This document shows, piece by piece, positions 29,801-39,000 of a stretch of 56,871 bases of DNA (its first letter is position 1; each line of letters opens with the position of its first letter). The translations under genes were made by a program, and so were the position numbers. The notes beneath the pieces are model-generated. The model ran no database searches and had not been told where the DNA came from. It was given only the letters and a program-made list of their open reading frames with translations. Source of the stretch: Prevotellaceae bacterium (lineage in GTDB: Bacteria; Bacteroidota; Bacteroidia; Bacteroidales; UBA932); assembly GCA_031280885.1 (NCBI GenBank), contig JAITGD010000101.1, forward strand, positions 1 to 56,871, in the 5' to 3' direction.

Positions 29801-30099
29801 TCAATATTTGAGGTAAGGAATACATCAATAATCGCCCTATTCGCTTCCACTTCACGAGTTTGTGCGCCAACATACGAAAATATCAGTGTAGATCCCTCAT
29901 TTACAAGAATTGAGTATTTCCCGTCGGCATTGGTAATCGTACTCAGCGTGCTTCCTTTGACAAGCACCGATACGCCAGGAATCACGCCTTTGTCTTCTTC
30001 GGATCTAACCGTACCGCTCACGCTAATGTTCTGTTGAGCAAAACAATAACTTGTCAGAAGAAAACTTAATAATAATAAAAATAATCTTTGTTGTTTCAT
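26893..30099 (-). CDS. SusC/RagA-family TonB-linked outer-membrane transporter
   Basis: A 1068-residue TonB-dependent oligosaccharide transporter. From the start at 30099 (MKQQRLFLLL) a signal peptide of about 21 residues ends YCFAQ, then a carboxypeptidase-D-like regulatory domain (VSGTVRSEEDKGVIPGVSV), the TonB-box region DEVVVIGYGTVRRKDMSGSV, a plug with IRGTNSF and LYILDGIPYD, and a 22-strand barrel ending YSMGIKLNF. An in-frame ATG at 30132 only adds 11 residues before the signal peptide. It is the first gene of the mannan PUL; a -7 element lies about 60 bp upstream. Confidence 0.96.
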   Translation of the reverse strand: MKQQRLFLLLLSFLLTSYCFAQQNISVSGTVRSEEDKGVIPGVSVLVKGSTLSTITNADGKYSILVNEGSTLIFSYVGAQTREVEANRAIIDVFLTSNIDLDEVVVIGYGTVRRKDMSGSVGQIKTDEMLKGNPSSSINQALQGRLAGVIVNQNDGAPGGGVSITIRGTNSFSTNTQPLYILDGIPYDLAAAPSSGSIFDSNHQTANALANINPNDIESIEVLKDASATAIYGSRGANGVVMITTKRGRKGEDKIEFSYNVSISNTGKRVEVLDPVTYARYQRETVANRATYDNVQQDFPFRGEWTYRYQGDTRLNDTGVYLPAPEDFNRPGWYTDEYGNRTFVSSTDWQKEIFQTGISHEYNLGLSGGGDKGWYNISGNYLNQTGIILNSGYSRYSLRSNMGRNLRSWLEAGLNINYTHSETNFSKTNSSESAVIRSALLFPPTVDRNFGAIEQNELNWLATNPYSYVNNAKDKLLSNNTFGAAYVNVKFVNYLSFKQNLGLNYSNNNRYTYYNRNTREGQDKKGVGFQGDDWYTGLTSESILTFDKTFGGEHSLNAVVGFTYELSNYGRKSMSASNFPTDITEAYDMSQALDVDPLSSGRGQSSLASLLGRVNYSWRGKYIATVSVRRDGSSKFAEGNKFAVFPSGALAWRLSDEEFVKNLNMFNDLKLRVSWGKTGNQGINDYQTMAYLGTANYPVGSALNSGFSELDWRGALNPDLKWETTTQTNIGMDLSILHGRINLTADLYFKKTIDLLQNVKIESNSGFGSMWKNSGWIKNSGLELSGKFIPILKAGFSWDIAANISFNRNEIGGLGGDQFATRLWYAVDNVFIQRNGLPIGAIYGYVEDGFYDNVAEVRADPQYASETKYSDAMALSKVGEIKFRDLDGDNEITEKDQTIIGNTNPDFVFGISNNLKWKNFTLGVFIQGSYGNDIFNANLIEIKMTNVGNITSDIYNSRWTPENTANAKWPKPISGGYTREWRLSDRYIENGSYIRLKNINLGYTFKKPFSFMGDIDLYISASNLLTITNYSWYDPDVNAFAGDASRRGVDMYSYPSGKTYSMGIKLNF

Positions 30100-30160
30100 A
30101 CTAATTAAATTAATGGATAACAAGTTGTACATATTTACGTTTTACGTTTAAAAAACAATG

Positions 30161-30192
30161 CAAAATTATACATGATTAAAATACAAACATAA
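30161..30192 (-). promoter_or_regulatory. Promoter of the mannan PUL (susC)
   Basis: The minus strand carries TAATTTTG (complement of 30161-30168), matching TAnnTTTG, and a TTTG box about 19 bp further upstream. The leader to the ATG at 30099 is about 55 bp. A 13-bp palindrome at 30284-30296 lies about 115 bp upstream. Confidence 0.55.
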
Positions 30193-30278
30193 TACTATAT
30201 TGACTAACACCAATACATTTTATCCCTAAATAGAGCCTTATTTGCATGTTTTATGCCAATCAACAATATTTTTTTGAC

Positions 30279-30310
30279 CTTTGATGATACTATCATATCG
30301 CACATCAAAG
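30279..30310. promoter_or_regulatory. Nested palindromes upstream of susC (possible operator)
   Basis: Outer arms CTTTGATG (30279-30286) and CATCAAAG (30303-30310) enclose the perfect 13-bp palindrome ATGATACTATCAT (30284-30296). It lies between the araC-family gene and the susC promoter. The minus-strand tail is A-rich rather than U-rich, so it is not an ordinary terminator for the regulator. A role as regulator site is inference. Confidence 0.4.
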
Positions 30311-30397
30311 ACCAATACGCTATTTATCAGTAATATAAATCAGATTTTGCAAAGCAAGTTTTTTTCGCAGGAGTCGCAAGTCTTGTCTGCGAAGTTT

Positions 30398-31279
30398 TCA
30401 GATAAGTATTCTTGTTTTGGAATAGTTATCGCGAAATTCTTTTGGAGTACAGCCTTTTTTCTTTTTGAAAAGTCGATTAAAATGGGAAAGATTATTGAAG
30501 CCACATTCGTAGCAAATCTCACTTACAGTGCTTGTTGTATCAATCAACATACGTGTAGCCATTCCCAGACGAACGCCGTTCAGATATTCTACAAAAGTTT
30601 TTGCAGTCCGTTTTTTGATAAAGCGACAAAATGCGCCTCTGCTCATGCCGACCAGCTCTGCTACATCAGCTAAACTAATGTCCTGTTGATAGTTTGCTTG
30701 CAAATAAGCCAAAACTTTTTTTACTCTGCGACTGTCGATTTCCTCGTCGATATGCGAAAAGGCTGAACTCGATAGGATTCGCGCTTGTGTTTCGAGCGAC
30801 AATTCGTACATCAACTGCATCAGTTTTGTGAACGATCTGAATCCGTTTTGTTCCTCGCCCAAATCCAGAAGTAAAGGCTTGATTTTCTCGGCTGTATCGG
30901 TCGGAAAAACCAGACCGTGTTTTGCTTTTTCGAACATTTCGCGAATCGTTCTGAACTGATTTCTCCTCAGCACGTTCATAAACAAATCTTCGTGAAATTG
31001 TATAGTTATTTCCTTGATACATGTGCTTTTGCAGTTACCATTGATCCAAGCGTGTTCCAGATTGGCTCCGGTAATCAAAACAAGTTCAAAATCTTCGATT
31101 TCCTCTATCGAATCGCCCACAATGCGTTTGACTCCTTTGGCGTTTTCGATGAAATTCAACTCATAATCAGGATGAAAATGTATAGGATAGGTAAATTCCG
31201 ACTTTGTTCGCGAAATGTATATGAAACAATCTTCCGAACTCAGCGGAGTTACTTCCCTCAAAACCGTCGCATTAGCCAT
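30398..31279 (-). CDS. AraC-family transcription regulator
   Basis: A 293-residue regulator. The N-terminal half is cupin-like (FTYPIHFHPDYELNFIENAKGVKRIVGD), the usual sensor. The C-terminal 100 residues form the AraC double helix-turn-helix: VKKVLAYLQANYQQDISLA, GMSRGAFCRFIKKRTAKTF, and STVSEICYECGFNNLSHFNRLFKKKKGCTPKEF. It lies upstream of the mannan PUL on the same strand, with a palindrome between, so it probably controls susC; Bacteroidales PULs more often use hybrid two-component or SusR regulators, so the AraC link is unusual but seen. It starts 30 bp after the PorP/SprF gene. Confidence 0.92.
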   Translation of the reverse strand: MANATVLREVTPLSSEDCFIYISRTKSEFTYPIHFHPDYELNFIENAKGVKRIVGDSIEEIEDFELVLITGANLEHAWINGNCKSTCIKEITIQFHEDLFMNVLRRNQFRTIREMFEKAKHGLVFPTDTAEKIKPLLLDLGEEQNGFRSFTKLMQLMYELSLETQARILSSSAFSHIDEEIDSRRVKKVLAYLQANYQQDISLADVAELVGMSRGAFCRFIKKRTAKTFVEYLNGVRLGMATRMLIDTTSTVSEICYECGFNNLSHFNRLFKKKKGCTPKEFRDNYSKTRILI

Positions 31280-31309
31280 GTTTTACGATTTTTTTAATCC
31301 GACGTTCAA

Positions 31310-32281
31310 TTACCGTCGTTTTCGTGCTGCGTTGGAATTGCGATATGCCGGACAGAGTTCGTCCTTATAGAATATCCGATTGAACTGAAAGGCTAAAAAC
31401 AGCTCGTGAGTTCCGTATTTTGAGATGTTCATCACTTCGCCGGCACCGTAATCGAAGGAATAGCCAAGTCGAATTTTAGGGGTGATATTCATGCCTGCCA
31501 TCACAGCGAAGTTACTATCAGAACGATATACGCCTCCAAGCCAGAAACGGTCGTTGTATGTGTCGCGTCCCTGAGTTTTGAAGAAATAGCAGAGCAATCC
31601 GCCTTCCATTCTGTAAATTTCATCGCGATAGGTAAGCGAGGCAATCGGCTCGACACTGAACGACGAAGTGGCGTTGAAGCGCGACGAGGCATAAACCCAG
31701 ATATTTGTCGAATATTTGGGAAGATTGTTGCTCGACGCTTGAACTCCAATATGTCTAACCGTCGCTCCAAGTTTGAAAAGTCCTCTGTATTCGGCTCCAA
31801 AGTCAAAATCGGGCGACATTTCCGAAGCGTTGCCCAAAAGCCAAGCCGGATCGTTCTGATCGTCTATCGTTGAATTAGATACATTGCGATTGCGCGACAG
31901 AAGTCCTGCCGACAATCCCAGCGAAAGCGATGAACGAGAGCCGAAAGCAAAGTAATAAGCATAGGCCAATCGAGCGTTGTAGCTTTTGGTGGGGCCGATT
32001 TTGTCGGCCGAAAAAGTAAATCCGAAGCCAGAGTTTATCGTTTCGACGTATGTATCAAATGTTCCGGCCTGTGTCGATGGCGCGCTGGGCATACCTGCCC
32101 ACTGCTGACGGGCGTGCAAAAAAAGCCCCGTCGTAAAACTGTTGCCTGCTGCTGCCGGATTGTACAGCGATTCGTTGAACCAGCGTTGTGTTAAGTCGGC
32201 GTCGCTCTGCGCTTTTGCAGATACTACTGCGAATATCTGGCTCGCAACCAGCAATATACATAGATTCAAAATTCTGTTCAT
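31310..32281 (-). CDS. PorP/SprF family type IX secretion membrane protein
   Basis: A 323-residue outer-membrane protein with a signal peptide ending SAKAQ. It matches the PorP/SprF family: DLTQRWFNESLYNPAAAG near the mature N-terminus, then FLHARQQWAGMPSAPSTQ, KIGPTKSYNARLAYAYYF and GYSFDYGAGEVMNISKYGTH near the end, with alternating barrel strands between. SprF-like proteins assist secretion or attachment of the type-B cargo protein encoded next to them, as SprF does for SprB in Flavobacterium johnsoniae. The start at 32281 (MNRILNL) is preferred because a -7 element sits at 32299-32306; ATG 32293 is possible. Confidence 0.9.
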   Translation of the reverse strand: MNRILNLCILLVASQIFAVVSAKAQSDADLTQRWFNESLYNPAAAGNSFTTGLFLHARQQWAGMPSAPSTQAGTFDTYVETINSGFGFTFSADKIGPTKSYNARLAYAYYFAFGSRSSLSLGLSAGLLSRNRNVSNSTIDDQNDPAWLLGNASEMSPDFDFGAEYRGLFKLGATVRHIGVQASSNNLPKYSTNIWVYASSRFNATSSFSVEPIASLTYRDEIYRMEGGLLCYFFKTQGRDTYNDRFWLGGVYRSDSNFAVMAGMNITPKIRLGYSFDYGAGEVMNISKYGTHELFLAFQFNRIFYKDELCPAYRNSNAARKRR

Positions 32282-32298
32282 AGTGTGTTTCATGAGTT

Positions 32299-32306
32299 CA
32301 AAGATA
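32299..32306 (-). promoter_or_regulatory. Bacteroidetes -7 element before PorP/SprF gene
   Basis: The minus strand reads TATCTTTG, a TAnnTTTG match, in the 47-bp gap between the T9SS cargo gene and the PorP/SprF gene. It suggests that PorP/SprF (and perhaps the regulator after it) has its own promoter besides read-through. Confidence 0.45.
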
Positions 32307-32328
32307 CAAAATTTTATCTTACACCATT

Positions 32329-35300
32329 CTATCGCATAACCGTTACGCTGCCGTTTGTCTTGATCATTTGTTCCGTTTCATCGACATAGTGCAGCACGTA
32401 GAAATAAGTGTCGCCAGCCACCGGCGAGCCTTTGTATGTCCCGTCCCAGCCGTCCTCTCCGGCGAAAATTTTTCTGCCCAGACGGTCGAAAACCGTAATG
32501 CGACAGCCTTTCATAAACACGTCGTTAACTCCGTCGCCGTTAGGGGTGAATATTTCTGATACGGTAGTTACAAACTCCAGAGTATATTCTTTTTCGGCTG
32601 TACATCCGGAGTTATCTTCTACTTCGACTGTGAAAGTTTTCCGTTCGAGACTGCTGACGGTAACGGCTGTGCCGCTGATTTCGCCAGAGCTTATCATATT
32701 GAATCCAAAGGGCAAATCGCCTAATATGATTCTGTACGAAGCCGGCGATGCGTTGGAACTCAACTGCGTGCTGTAAGGCACATTGCGTCGATACGGCGGA
32801 AGTCTGTCGGGCTGTATGTACAGACTTGTTACATTGACGTCCACCGGAGTACGCGATAGCGCTATGCAACCCAAAGCGTCTTTCGTTTCGATGTAGTATC
32901 TTGTATTTGCGGTAACAGGCCTCGATGTCAAGAGATAAATACTGCCTCCGGTACCTGATTCTTCGCTGCTTATCGGCGCTCCGTCAGTCAGCGAATCGTA
33001 AATGCGATATTGATAATCGAGAACGCTTGTTCCGATTGTAATCGTCGGAACGCTGCCCGAACATACCGCCGCCGGATCGATGTTCGACACAGGCGCCGGC
33101 AAGGCATGTATTGTAACGGTTATCTGTGTTCTGTCGTCGCTTTCGCAATCCGTGCCTGTTATCCTCTGCGCAAGATAATAATGAAAGGTACCAGGCACAG
33201 TAGTTGCCGGAGTTGGAGCTGTAAACGAACCTATTCCTCCGCTGGCGACATCGTACCAAATCAGCGTGCATCCTCCGGATGGAGTTCCTGTTAGCGGCGG
33301 GACGCCGGTTGCGTTCTGGCAATACTCCAAGTTTGTGGGCGCATCGGGCGCATCGGGCTTGCCAAGTGAAACAATGAATGGCTGCGTTATCGAATCGCAG
33401 TCGGGCGTCAATATAGTAAGTATATAAGTTCCTGTATCGCTAAGCGAGCCGTTTACCGTCAATTCCTGCTGATTAGAAAGTAGCGTACCATGTTTTGTCC
33501 ATTTGTATGTCGCATTTGGTATCGTTTCGGCGATTAATTTCCCTGAACTGCCTTCGCATATCATTCTATTGCTCGCATCGAGGTCGATTATACGATTGAA
33601 AGGAACTATCTTAATATCTCTTCTATCCGATTCGCATTTGCCGGGATCCATGCGTGAAACATACCACCATACTATCACGTCGCTTACGGCTATTCCATGT
33701 GTAAACAGTATAGTACCGCCGGTACCAAGCGCCACTGCAATAGGCAAGACGTCATGTTCGCCTCTATATAGATAATAAGTACTACCTGCAACGGTATTCT
33801 TGATTTCTATATCGGGAATCTCGCCTATACATGTCTTAACGCTATCAAGATCAATCGGAGCCGAAAGCTCTCGAACCAGCACCGACACTCCCACCGTATC
33901 GCTTTCGCATCCCGTTACACTATTCACTTGCGATACGCCGTACAAAAAGCTTCCGGCAAGAGAAACATCCGGCGTTGGCGACTGTGCCGGCGTTACTCCG
34001 TCGCTTTCGGTGATAAGGTTTCCGGCAGGATTGTACCAGCGTAGCGAATGTTGCAGCAAGGCGGTGGCGCTCATCGGGCTGGCGCTTCGACGCTGACATA
34101 AATCATAACTACGCGGCGATACCGTTGGCTTCGCAGTTTCATTCACCTTGACCTTCACACTATCGCGCAAAGTGCAGCCACGCCAACGGTCAATAGAAAC
34201 CTTCACCTCATACTCGCCGGCTGCCGTCAGATGCGAACTATTCAAAGTAAGCAAATCGGCATTAAGCTGGCTGTTATCGGGTCTTGTCCAGGTTATTTTA
34301 CCGGAATACGAATTATCAGTTGTAAAAGTAAGCGAATTACCCAAACAAACCTCGCTCGCAGCCGTAATCAGCGGATCTATCTTAGGAACATCGACCTCCG
34401 TTCTCGATTGCGAGATACAGCCGTATTCGTCCTCCGTTTCGACATAATAAGACAAGCCTCCGGTTACAGGCTGGCTGATATATGCCGTATCGTTATGGCT
34501 TGTGCCTGAGGCAGCGAGCGACCCGCCGGAAGGCGTAGTATAAAAACGATATATACGATTATCTCCCGCGCCGGTGATTCTCATCGTTACAGAGCCTAAG
34601 CTACTCGGATCCAAACAATAATCGATCTTGCTTACATCGATAGGCGCAGGCAGATTCTTCACTTCGACCTTTATCTTGACCTTCTCGCTCTCGCAAGCAA
34701 AATGTATGTCCCTTTGACTGACGTAATACTCAAAGACGCCGGCAGCGCCGGTCGAAACTGTGGGTGTGGCAGGCGCGACTATTGGCAATGACGAATTATT
34801 TGGCCCGTACCATAGCAACTCGTAAGCGGAAGAAGTAACAGAAGCCTTGCTCGACAGGTCGTAGCCGGACGGATGACTATTAAGACACAAATATATCAAT
34901 GTGTCCGTCACATTCGGCTTGACAGGATTACTCACATCAACATCTATGCTTTCCGTATAAGGCAACGGGCAACCGGGCATCAGCATACTGACGGTGTAAG
35001 TTCCGCTATCGGCGCTTGTGGCCGAAGTTATATTTATAATAGGATTCGACACCGTCGTTCCATTCGGAAGCGTCCACAAGTAAGACGTTGCTCCGGCGTA
35101 ATTTGCCGTCAGGTTTATTGAACCTCCGAGGCAAACTTTCACTGCGGACGCCGTTATTACCGACGGGATGGTATTATAATCCGTCAGATTAACCACATAT
35201 TCCGCCACAGCATCGGCAGCGGCGCAGCCATCGTCCTTAACTATAATCTTATATGTATTGCTTATTGTAGTAGTACTCAAACTTGCTGATACCGCGCCCG

Positions 35301-35814
35301 ATTGTGTAGCGAGCAGGGTATTGGTAAGGTTGTCGTAAAGCCTGAAAGTATATGGCCCTATCCCGTCCTTTGCCGCAACATCAACAGTAACACTCGCAGC
35401 GCCCTGACACCGTACAACTAAGGTATTGGCCGTATCAATAGACAAGGCGTAAGGCATTTTAACGTTATCTCCCCCTAATATGCCATTCACTAAGGTGCCG
35501 CCGCAAGTGCAGTTTGAAGGCACAGTGGCTACGATTTCAAACACTCCCGGAGGAACGTCGTATATAATATTGCTGTTAGGCGCCGACGAACTTATAAGCG
35601 TAGAAAGATCCCATAATTCAAATACATTCCCCGTAGCAACAGTACAATCCGGCGGAACAATCACCTTGATTACACCTCTGTTTCCAGGACTATCGCACTT
35701 GGCCTTAGAGATAATTTCGTAGCCAAGCTGTCCGCACCATGTCGTCTGTGCGTAAGATGCCGTATAACAGCACAAAATAACCGATATTAGCGTTAAACGC
35801 GATAACTTATTCAT
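32329..35814 (-). CDS. T9SS type-B secreted protein with Ig-like repeat modules
   Basis: A 1161-residue exported protein with a signal peptide of about 22 residues (ending ASYAQ). The C-terminal 85 residues are the gliding-motility-associated (type B) sorting domain: IFTPNGDGVNDVF, ITVFDRLGRKIF, GWDGTYKGSPVAGDTYFYVL. The middle is three modules of about 250-270 residues, each with a WY...YYVSQ...CES segment, a short cysteine-bearing segment and an Ig-like segment starting C-x-G. Cysteine pairs are regular, suggesting disulfides. It is likely a cell-surface adhesin carried by the type IX system with the adjacent PorP/SprF partner. Confidence 0.9.
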   Translation of the reverse strand: MNKLSRLTLISVILCCYTASYAQTTWCGQLGYEIISKAKCDSPGNRGVIKVIVPPDCTVATGNVFELWDLSTLISSSAPNSNIIYDVPPGVFEIVATVPSNCTCGGTLVNGILGGDNVKMPYALSIDTANTLVVRCQGAASVTVDVAAKDGIGPYTFRLYDNLTNTLLATQSGAVSASLSTTTISNTYKIIVKDDGCAAADAVAEYVVNLTDYNTIPSVITASAVKVCLGGSINLTANYAGATSYLWTLPNGTTVSNPIINITSATSADSGTYTVSMLMPGCPLPYTESIDVDVSNPVKPNVTDTLIYLCLNSHPSGYDLSSKASVTSSAYELLWYGPNNSSLPIVAPATPTVSTGAAGVFEYYVSQRDIHFACESEKVKIKVEVKNLPAPIDVSKIDYCLDPSSLGSVTMRITGAGDNRIYRFYTTPSGGSLAASGTSHNDTAYISQPVTGGLSYYVETEDEYGCISQSRTEVDVPKIDPLITAASEVCLGNSLTFTTDNSYSGKITWTRPDNSQLNADLLTLNSSHLTAAGEYEVKVSIDRWRGCTLRDSVKVKVNETAKPTVSPRSYDLCQRRSASPMSATALLQHSLRWYNPAGNLITESDGVTPAQSPTPDVSLAGSFLYGVSQVNSVTGCESDTVGVSVLVRELSAPIDLDSVKTCIGEIPDIEIKNTVAGSTYYLYRGEHDVLPIAVALGTGGTILFTHGIAVSDVIVWWYVSRMDPGKCESDRRDIKIVPFNRIIDLDASNRMICEGSSGKLIAETIPNATYKWTKHGTLLSNQQELTVNGSLSDTGTYILTILTPDCDSITQPFIVSLGKPDAPDAPTNLEYCQNATGVPPLTGTPSGGCTLIWYDVASGGIGSFTAPTPATTVPGTFHYYLAQRITGTDCESDDRTQITVTIHALPAPVSNIDPAAVCSGSVPTITIGTSVLDYQYRIYDSLTDGAPISSEESGTGGSIYLLTSRPVTANTRYYIETKDALGCIALSRTPVDVNVTSLYIQPDRLPPYRRNVPYSTQLSSNASPASYRIILGDLPFGFNMISSGEISGTAVTVSSLERKTFTVEVEDNSGCTAEKEYTLEFVTTVSEIFTPNGDGVNDVFMKGCRITVFDRLGRKIFAGEDGWDGTYKGSPVAGDTYFYVLHYVDETEQMIKTNGSVTVMR

Positions 35815-35839
35815 CTTGTCGAGGCTTTAAATGCTGTTA

Positions 35840-35847
35840 CAAAAGTA
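35840..35847 (-). promoter_or_regulatory. Bacteroidetes -7 element for the T9SS cargo gene
   Basis: The minus strand reads TACTTTTG, fitting TAnnTTTG, about 26 bp before the ATG at 35814. TTG about 15 bp upstream may serve as -33. Confidence 0.55.
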
Positions 35848-36009
35848 ATCTTATTCGACAACATCAAGCCTCGATGTATGTTAAATTATCTAAAATTATT
35901 TTCGCAAGCTCCATACTGAGGTAAATATCAAGGCCATTAACTACGAAATATTCTTGCCGATATTCCAAAATCGCAACGAACAGAGGCCTCACTACGGATA
36001 CATTTTAAG

Positions 36010-36090
36010 CCAAACCACCATCCAACAGTCCAAAAGTCTAACCGTCCAACAGTCCAAAAGTCTAAAAGTCCAAAAATCTAAGCGTCCGGA
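36010..36090. repeat. 8-bp repeat AANNGTCY (complement of RGACNNTT) downstream of mfd
   Basis: Eight or nine units such as AACAGTCC, AAAAGTCT and AACCGTCC follow each other between the T9SS cargo gene and the end of mfd. The family is the same as at 17972-18045 and 56523-56680. No terminator-like U-tract follows on the minus strand. Confidence 0.85.
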
Positions 36091-36092
36091 AA

Positions 36093-39000
36093 TCAAAACC
36101 AGCGATTAAGCACCGAAAGCGCTTCTCCTATGGTTCTAACCGACCTTACCGTCAGCGATAGCCTTTGCAGCGTCTCTTTCAATTTGAATTTCGATGGATT
36201 CGCTTGCACGTACCTTATGATGCGAGCGAAAGTATCCCCAGAATAATAGCTCGACTGTTGATTAGACGTGAAATAGAGAAACATTAGCCCGTTTTTCATA
36301 ACAATCCGCTCGAATCCAAGTTTGATTGCCGCACGTCTCAAACGCAGCCCCTCGAACAGCTCCTCAGCCTGCGAGGGAATAGGCCCGAAACGGTCGATAA
36401 GACGCTCGCGAAACTGCTGAAGCTCAATGTCTGATTCGATTTCGTCAAGCTCTCTGTACAAGCGAAGTTTCTCCGTTTTATTTGTGATATAATCGTCCGG
36501 AAGACAAGCATCTACATCGGTATCGACGTGGCAATCGGTAACATAGCGATCGGCGAGATGCTCTGGCAGCTTAGTCCTGACCTCCGACTCCGGCAAAGCC
36601 TCGCGCAATTCGAGCATGGCCTCGTCGAGAATACGCCGATATGTCTCAAATCCAATCTCTGCAATAAAGCCGCTCTGCTCTCCGCCAAGCAAATTCCCAG
36701 CACCTCGGATATCCAAATCCTGCATGGCAATATTGAAGCCGCTACCAAGGTCGGAGAACTCTTCGATAGCCTTCAGACGACGCCGAGCTTCCTGTGTCAT
36801 AGCATCATAAGTTGGAATCAAAAGATAACAGAAGGCCTTACGATTGCTACGCCCGACCCGACCTCTCAACTGATGCAACTCGCTAAGTCCGAAGTTCTGT
36901 GCCTGATTAATAATGATAGTGTTGGCATTGGGGATATCCAAGCCCGACTCGATAATGGTGGTCGCTATCAGAACCTCGTATTGACCATCAACAAAGTCAG
37001 TCATAATCTCTTCGAGACGCTCGCCCTCCATCCGACCATGAGCTACGACAGTGCGAACCTTAGGGCATAACCTGCGAATAAGCCGCTCTATATCTTCGAT
37101 ATCCTTGATGCGATTATGTATAAAGAAGACTTGCCCGCCTCTTGAAGTCTCGTAATCGATAGCTTCGGCAATGATAACCTCCGAGAATCCGTGAAGCTCG
37201 GTCGATATCGGCAGGCGGTTCGGAGGCGGAGTGTTGATAACCGAGAGGTCGCGGGCTCCCATAACCGAAAATTGCAGCGTGCGTGGAATCGGAGTTGCCG
37301 TTAGCGTCAGCGTATCCACATTGACTCGCAGCTGCCGGAGCTTTTCCTTCGACGATACCCCAAAACGCTGTTCCTCATCAATAATCAATAGACCCAGGTC
37401 TTTGAAACATACATCCTTACTAAGAAGCCTGTGGGTGCCTATGATCACATCGACCGCCCCGCGTTGAAGCTCGTCGAGCGCACGCTTGTTCTCCTTCGAC
37501 GTTCTCATGCGGCTCACAAAATCCACAGTTATTGGGAAGTCCGCAAGTCGAGACCTAAACGACTTGAAATGCTGAAGCGCGAGGATGGTAGTAGGAACGA
37601 GTACAGCCACCTGTTTTCCATCCGTAGCAGCCTTAAAAGCAGCGCGTATGGCCACTTCGGTCTTCCCGAATCCCACATCGCCGCACACTAACCTATCCAT
37701 CGGATAAGTCCGCTCCATATCCTGCTTGACGGCCTGCGTTGCAAGTAGCTGATCCGGCGTGTCATCATACACAAAAGAAGCCTCTAACTCGTGCTGTAAG
37801 TAAGAATCCGGCGAAAAGGCAAAGCCCTCCGTTGCCCTCCGCGAAGCATAGAGCTTGATTAGCTCGGCAGCCATATCCTTAATCTTCCGCTTGGCCGCCT
37901 GCTTGAGCCGATTCCAAACACCCGAGCCGGGCTTATGTATGGTGGGCGCAAGGCCGTCGCTACCGCGATACTTCGATATGCGGTGAAGATTCTGGATACC
38001 CACGAATATCACGTCATTATCCCTGTATGTGAGGCGTATCATCTCCCTCATACGACCGTTTACCTCTGTCGTAACTAAACCCCCAAAGATACCGATTCCA
38101 TGGTCGGTATGAACTATGAAGTCCCCGTTATTGAGACTGTTGAGTTCCTGCAACGTGAGAGCGTTACTACGGCTTACCTCACCACGAATCCGATAAGTAT
38201 GATGACGCTGAAATAGCTGATGGTCAGTATAGCAACAGAAGAGTGAAGAGTGATCGACGAATCCCTCGTGGACAGAAGCATCAACGGAGGTGAAATTAAT
38301 TGAAGTCTTAGCTACCGAAGCAAAGATGTTCTGCAAACGCTCTATCTGTTTCTCGTTTTCTGACACTATCGACACGAGGTATCCCTTTGATACAAAGTCG
38401 GAAATATCCCCAGCCAAACGTTCAAACTTCTTATTGAACGAAGGCTGCGGCGAAGTCTTAAACACGAATACACTCTCGGCATCGCGATTCGAGGATTTAA
38501 ATCCAACAGAAGTCAGACCCTCGATAGCCTCTGAAAATGAGGCTTCGGACACCAGATTCGGAGGCTTTGCATCATCCTCTGCGGAGGGTAGGCGGTCGGC
38601 GTCATTAAGCCTTCGGATTGAGGCAATTGTAGCCTTCGGATCGTCAAACCAAAGCACTGAACTGCGCGGGATATAGTCGAGAAAGGAAATCTCTGCCGAC
38701 GACTCCGCTACCTCCTCGCTTATCCTTCTGATATTTGCGATGAGTCTTATTGACGACTTCCGATCCGAAGAGAGCTGTGTATTGACGTCGAAAACTCTGA
38801 TGCTTTCGATCTCATCGCCAAAGAACTCGATACGGTATGGCTCATTGTGCGAAAAAGAGAAAACGTCGATGATCCCGCCCCGAAGGGAATATTGACCCGG
38901 AAGATATACAAAATCATGTCGCTCAAAGCCGTATTCGTGAAGCGCTTCTCGAAGGAAATCCATACCAAGATGTTCGCCTGTGGCCAACTTCAATGTGCGG

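Noticed and set aside
18064-30132. Many antisense frames across the PUL
   Set aside because: They lie opposite well-supported genes and follow codon-bias shadows; none has a start, promoter or domain of its own.
30099-30132. Upstream ATG of susC as the true start
   Set aside because: It only adds 11 residues before the signal peptide and is not favoured over MKQQRLFL at 30099.
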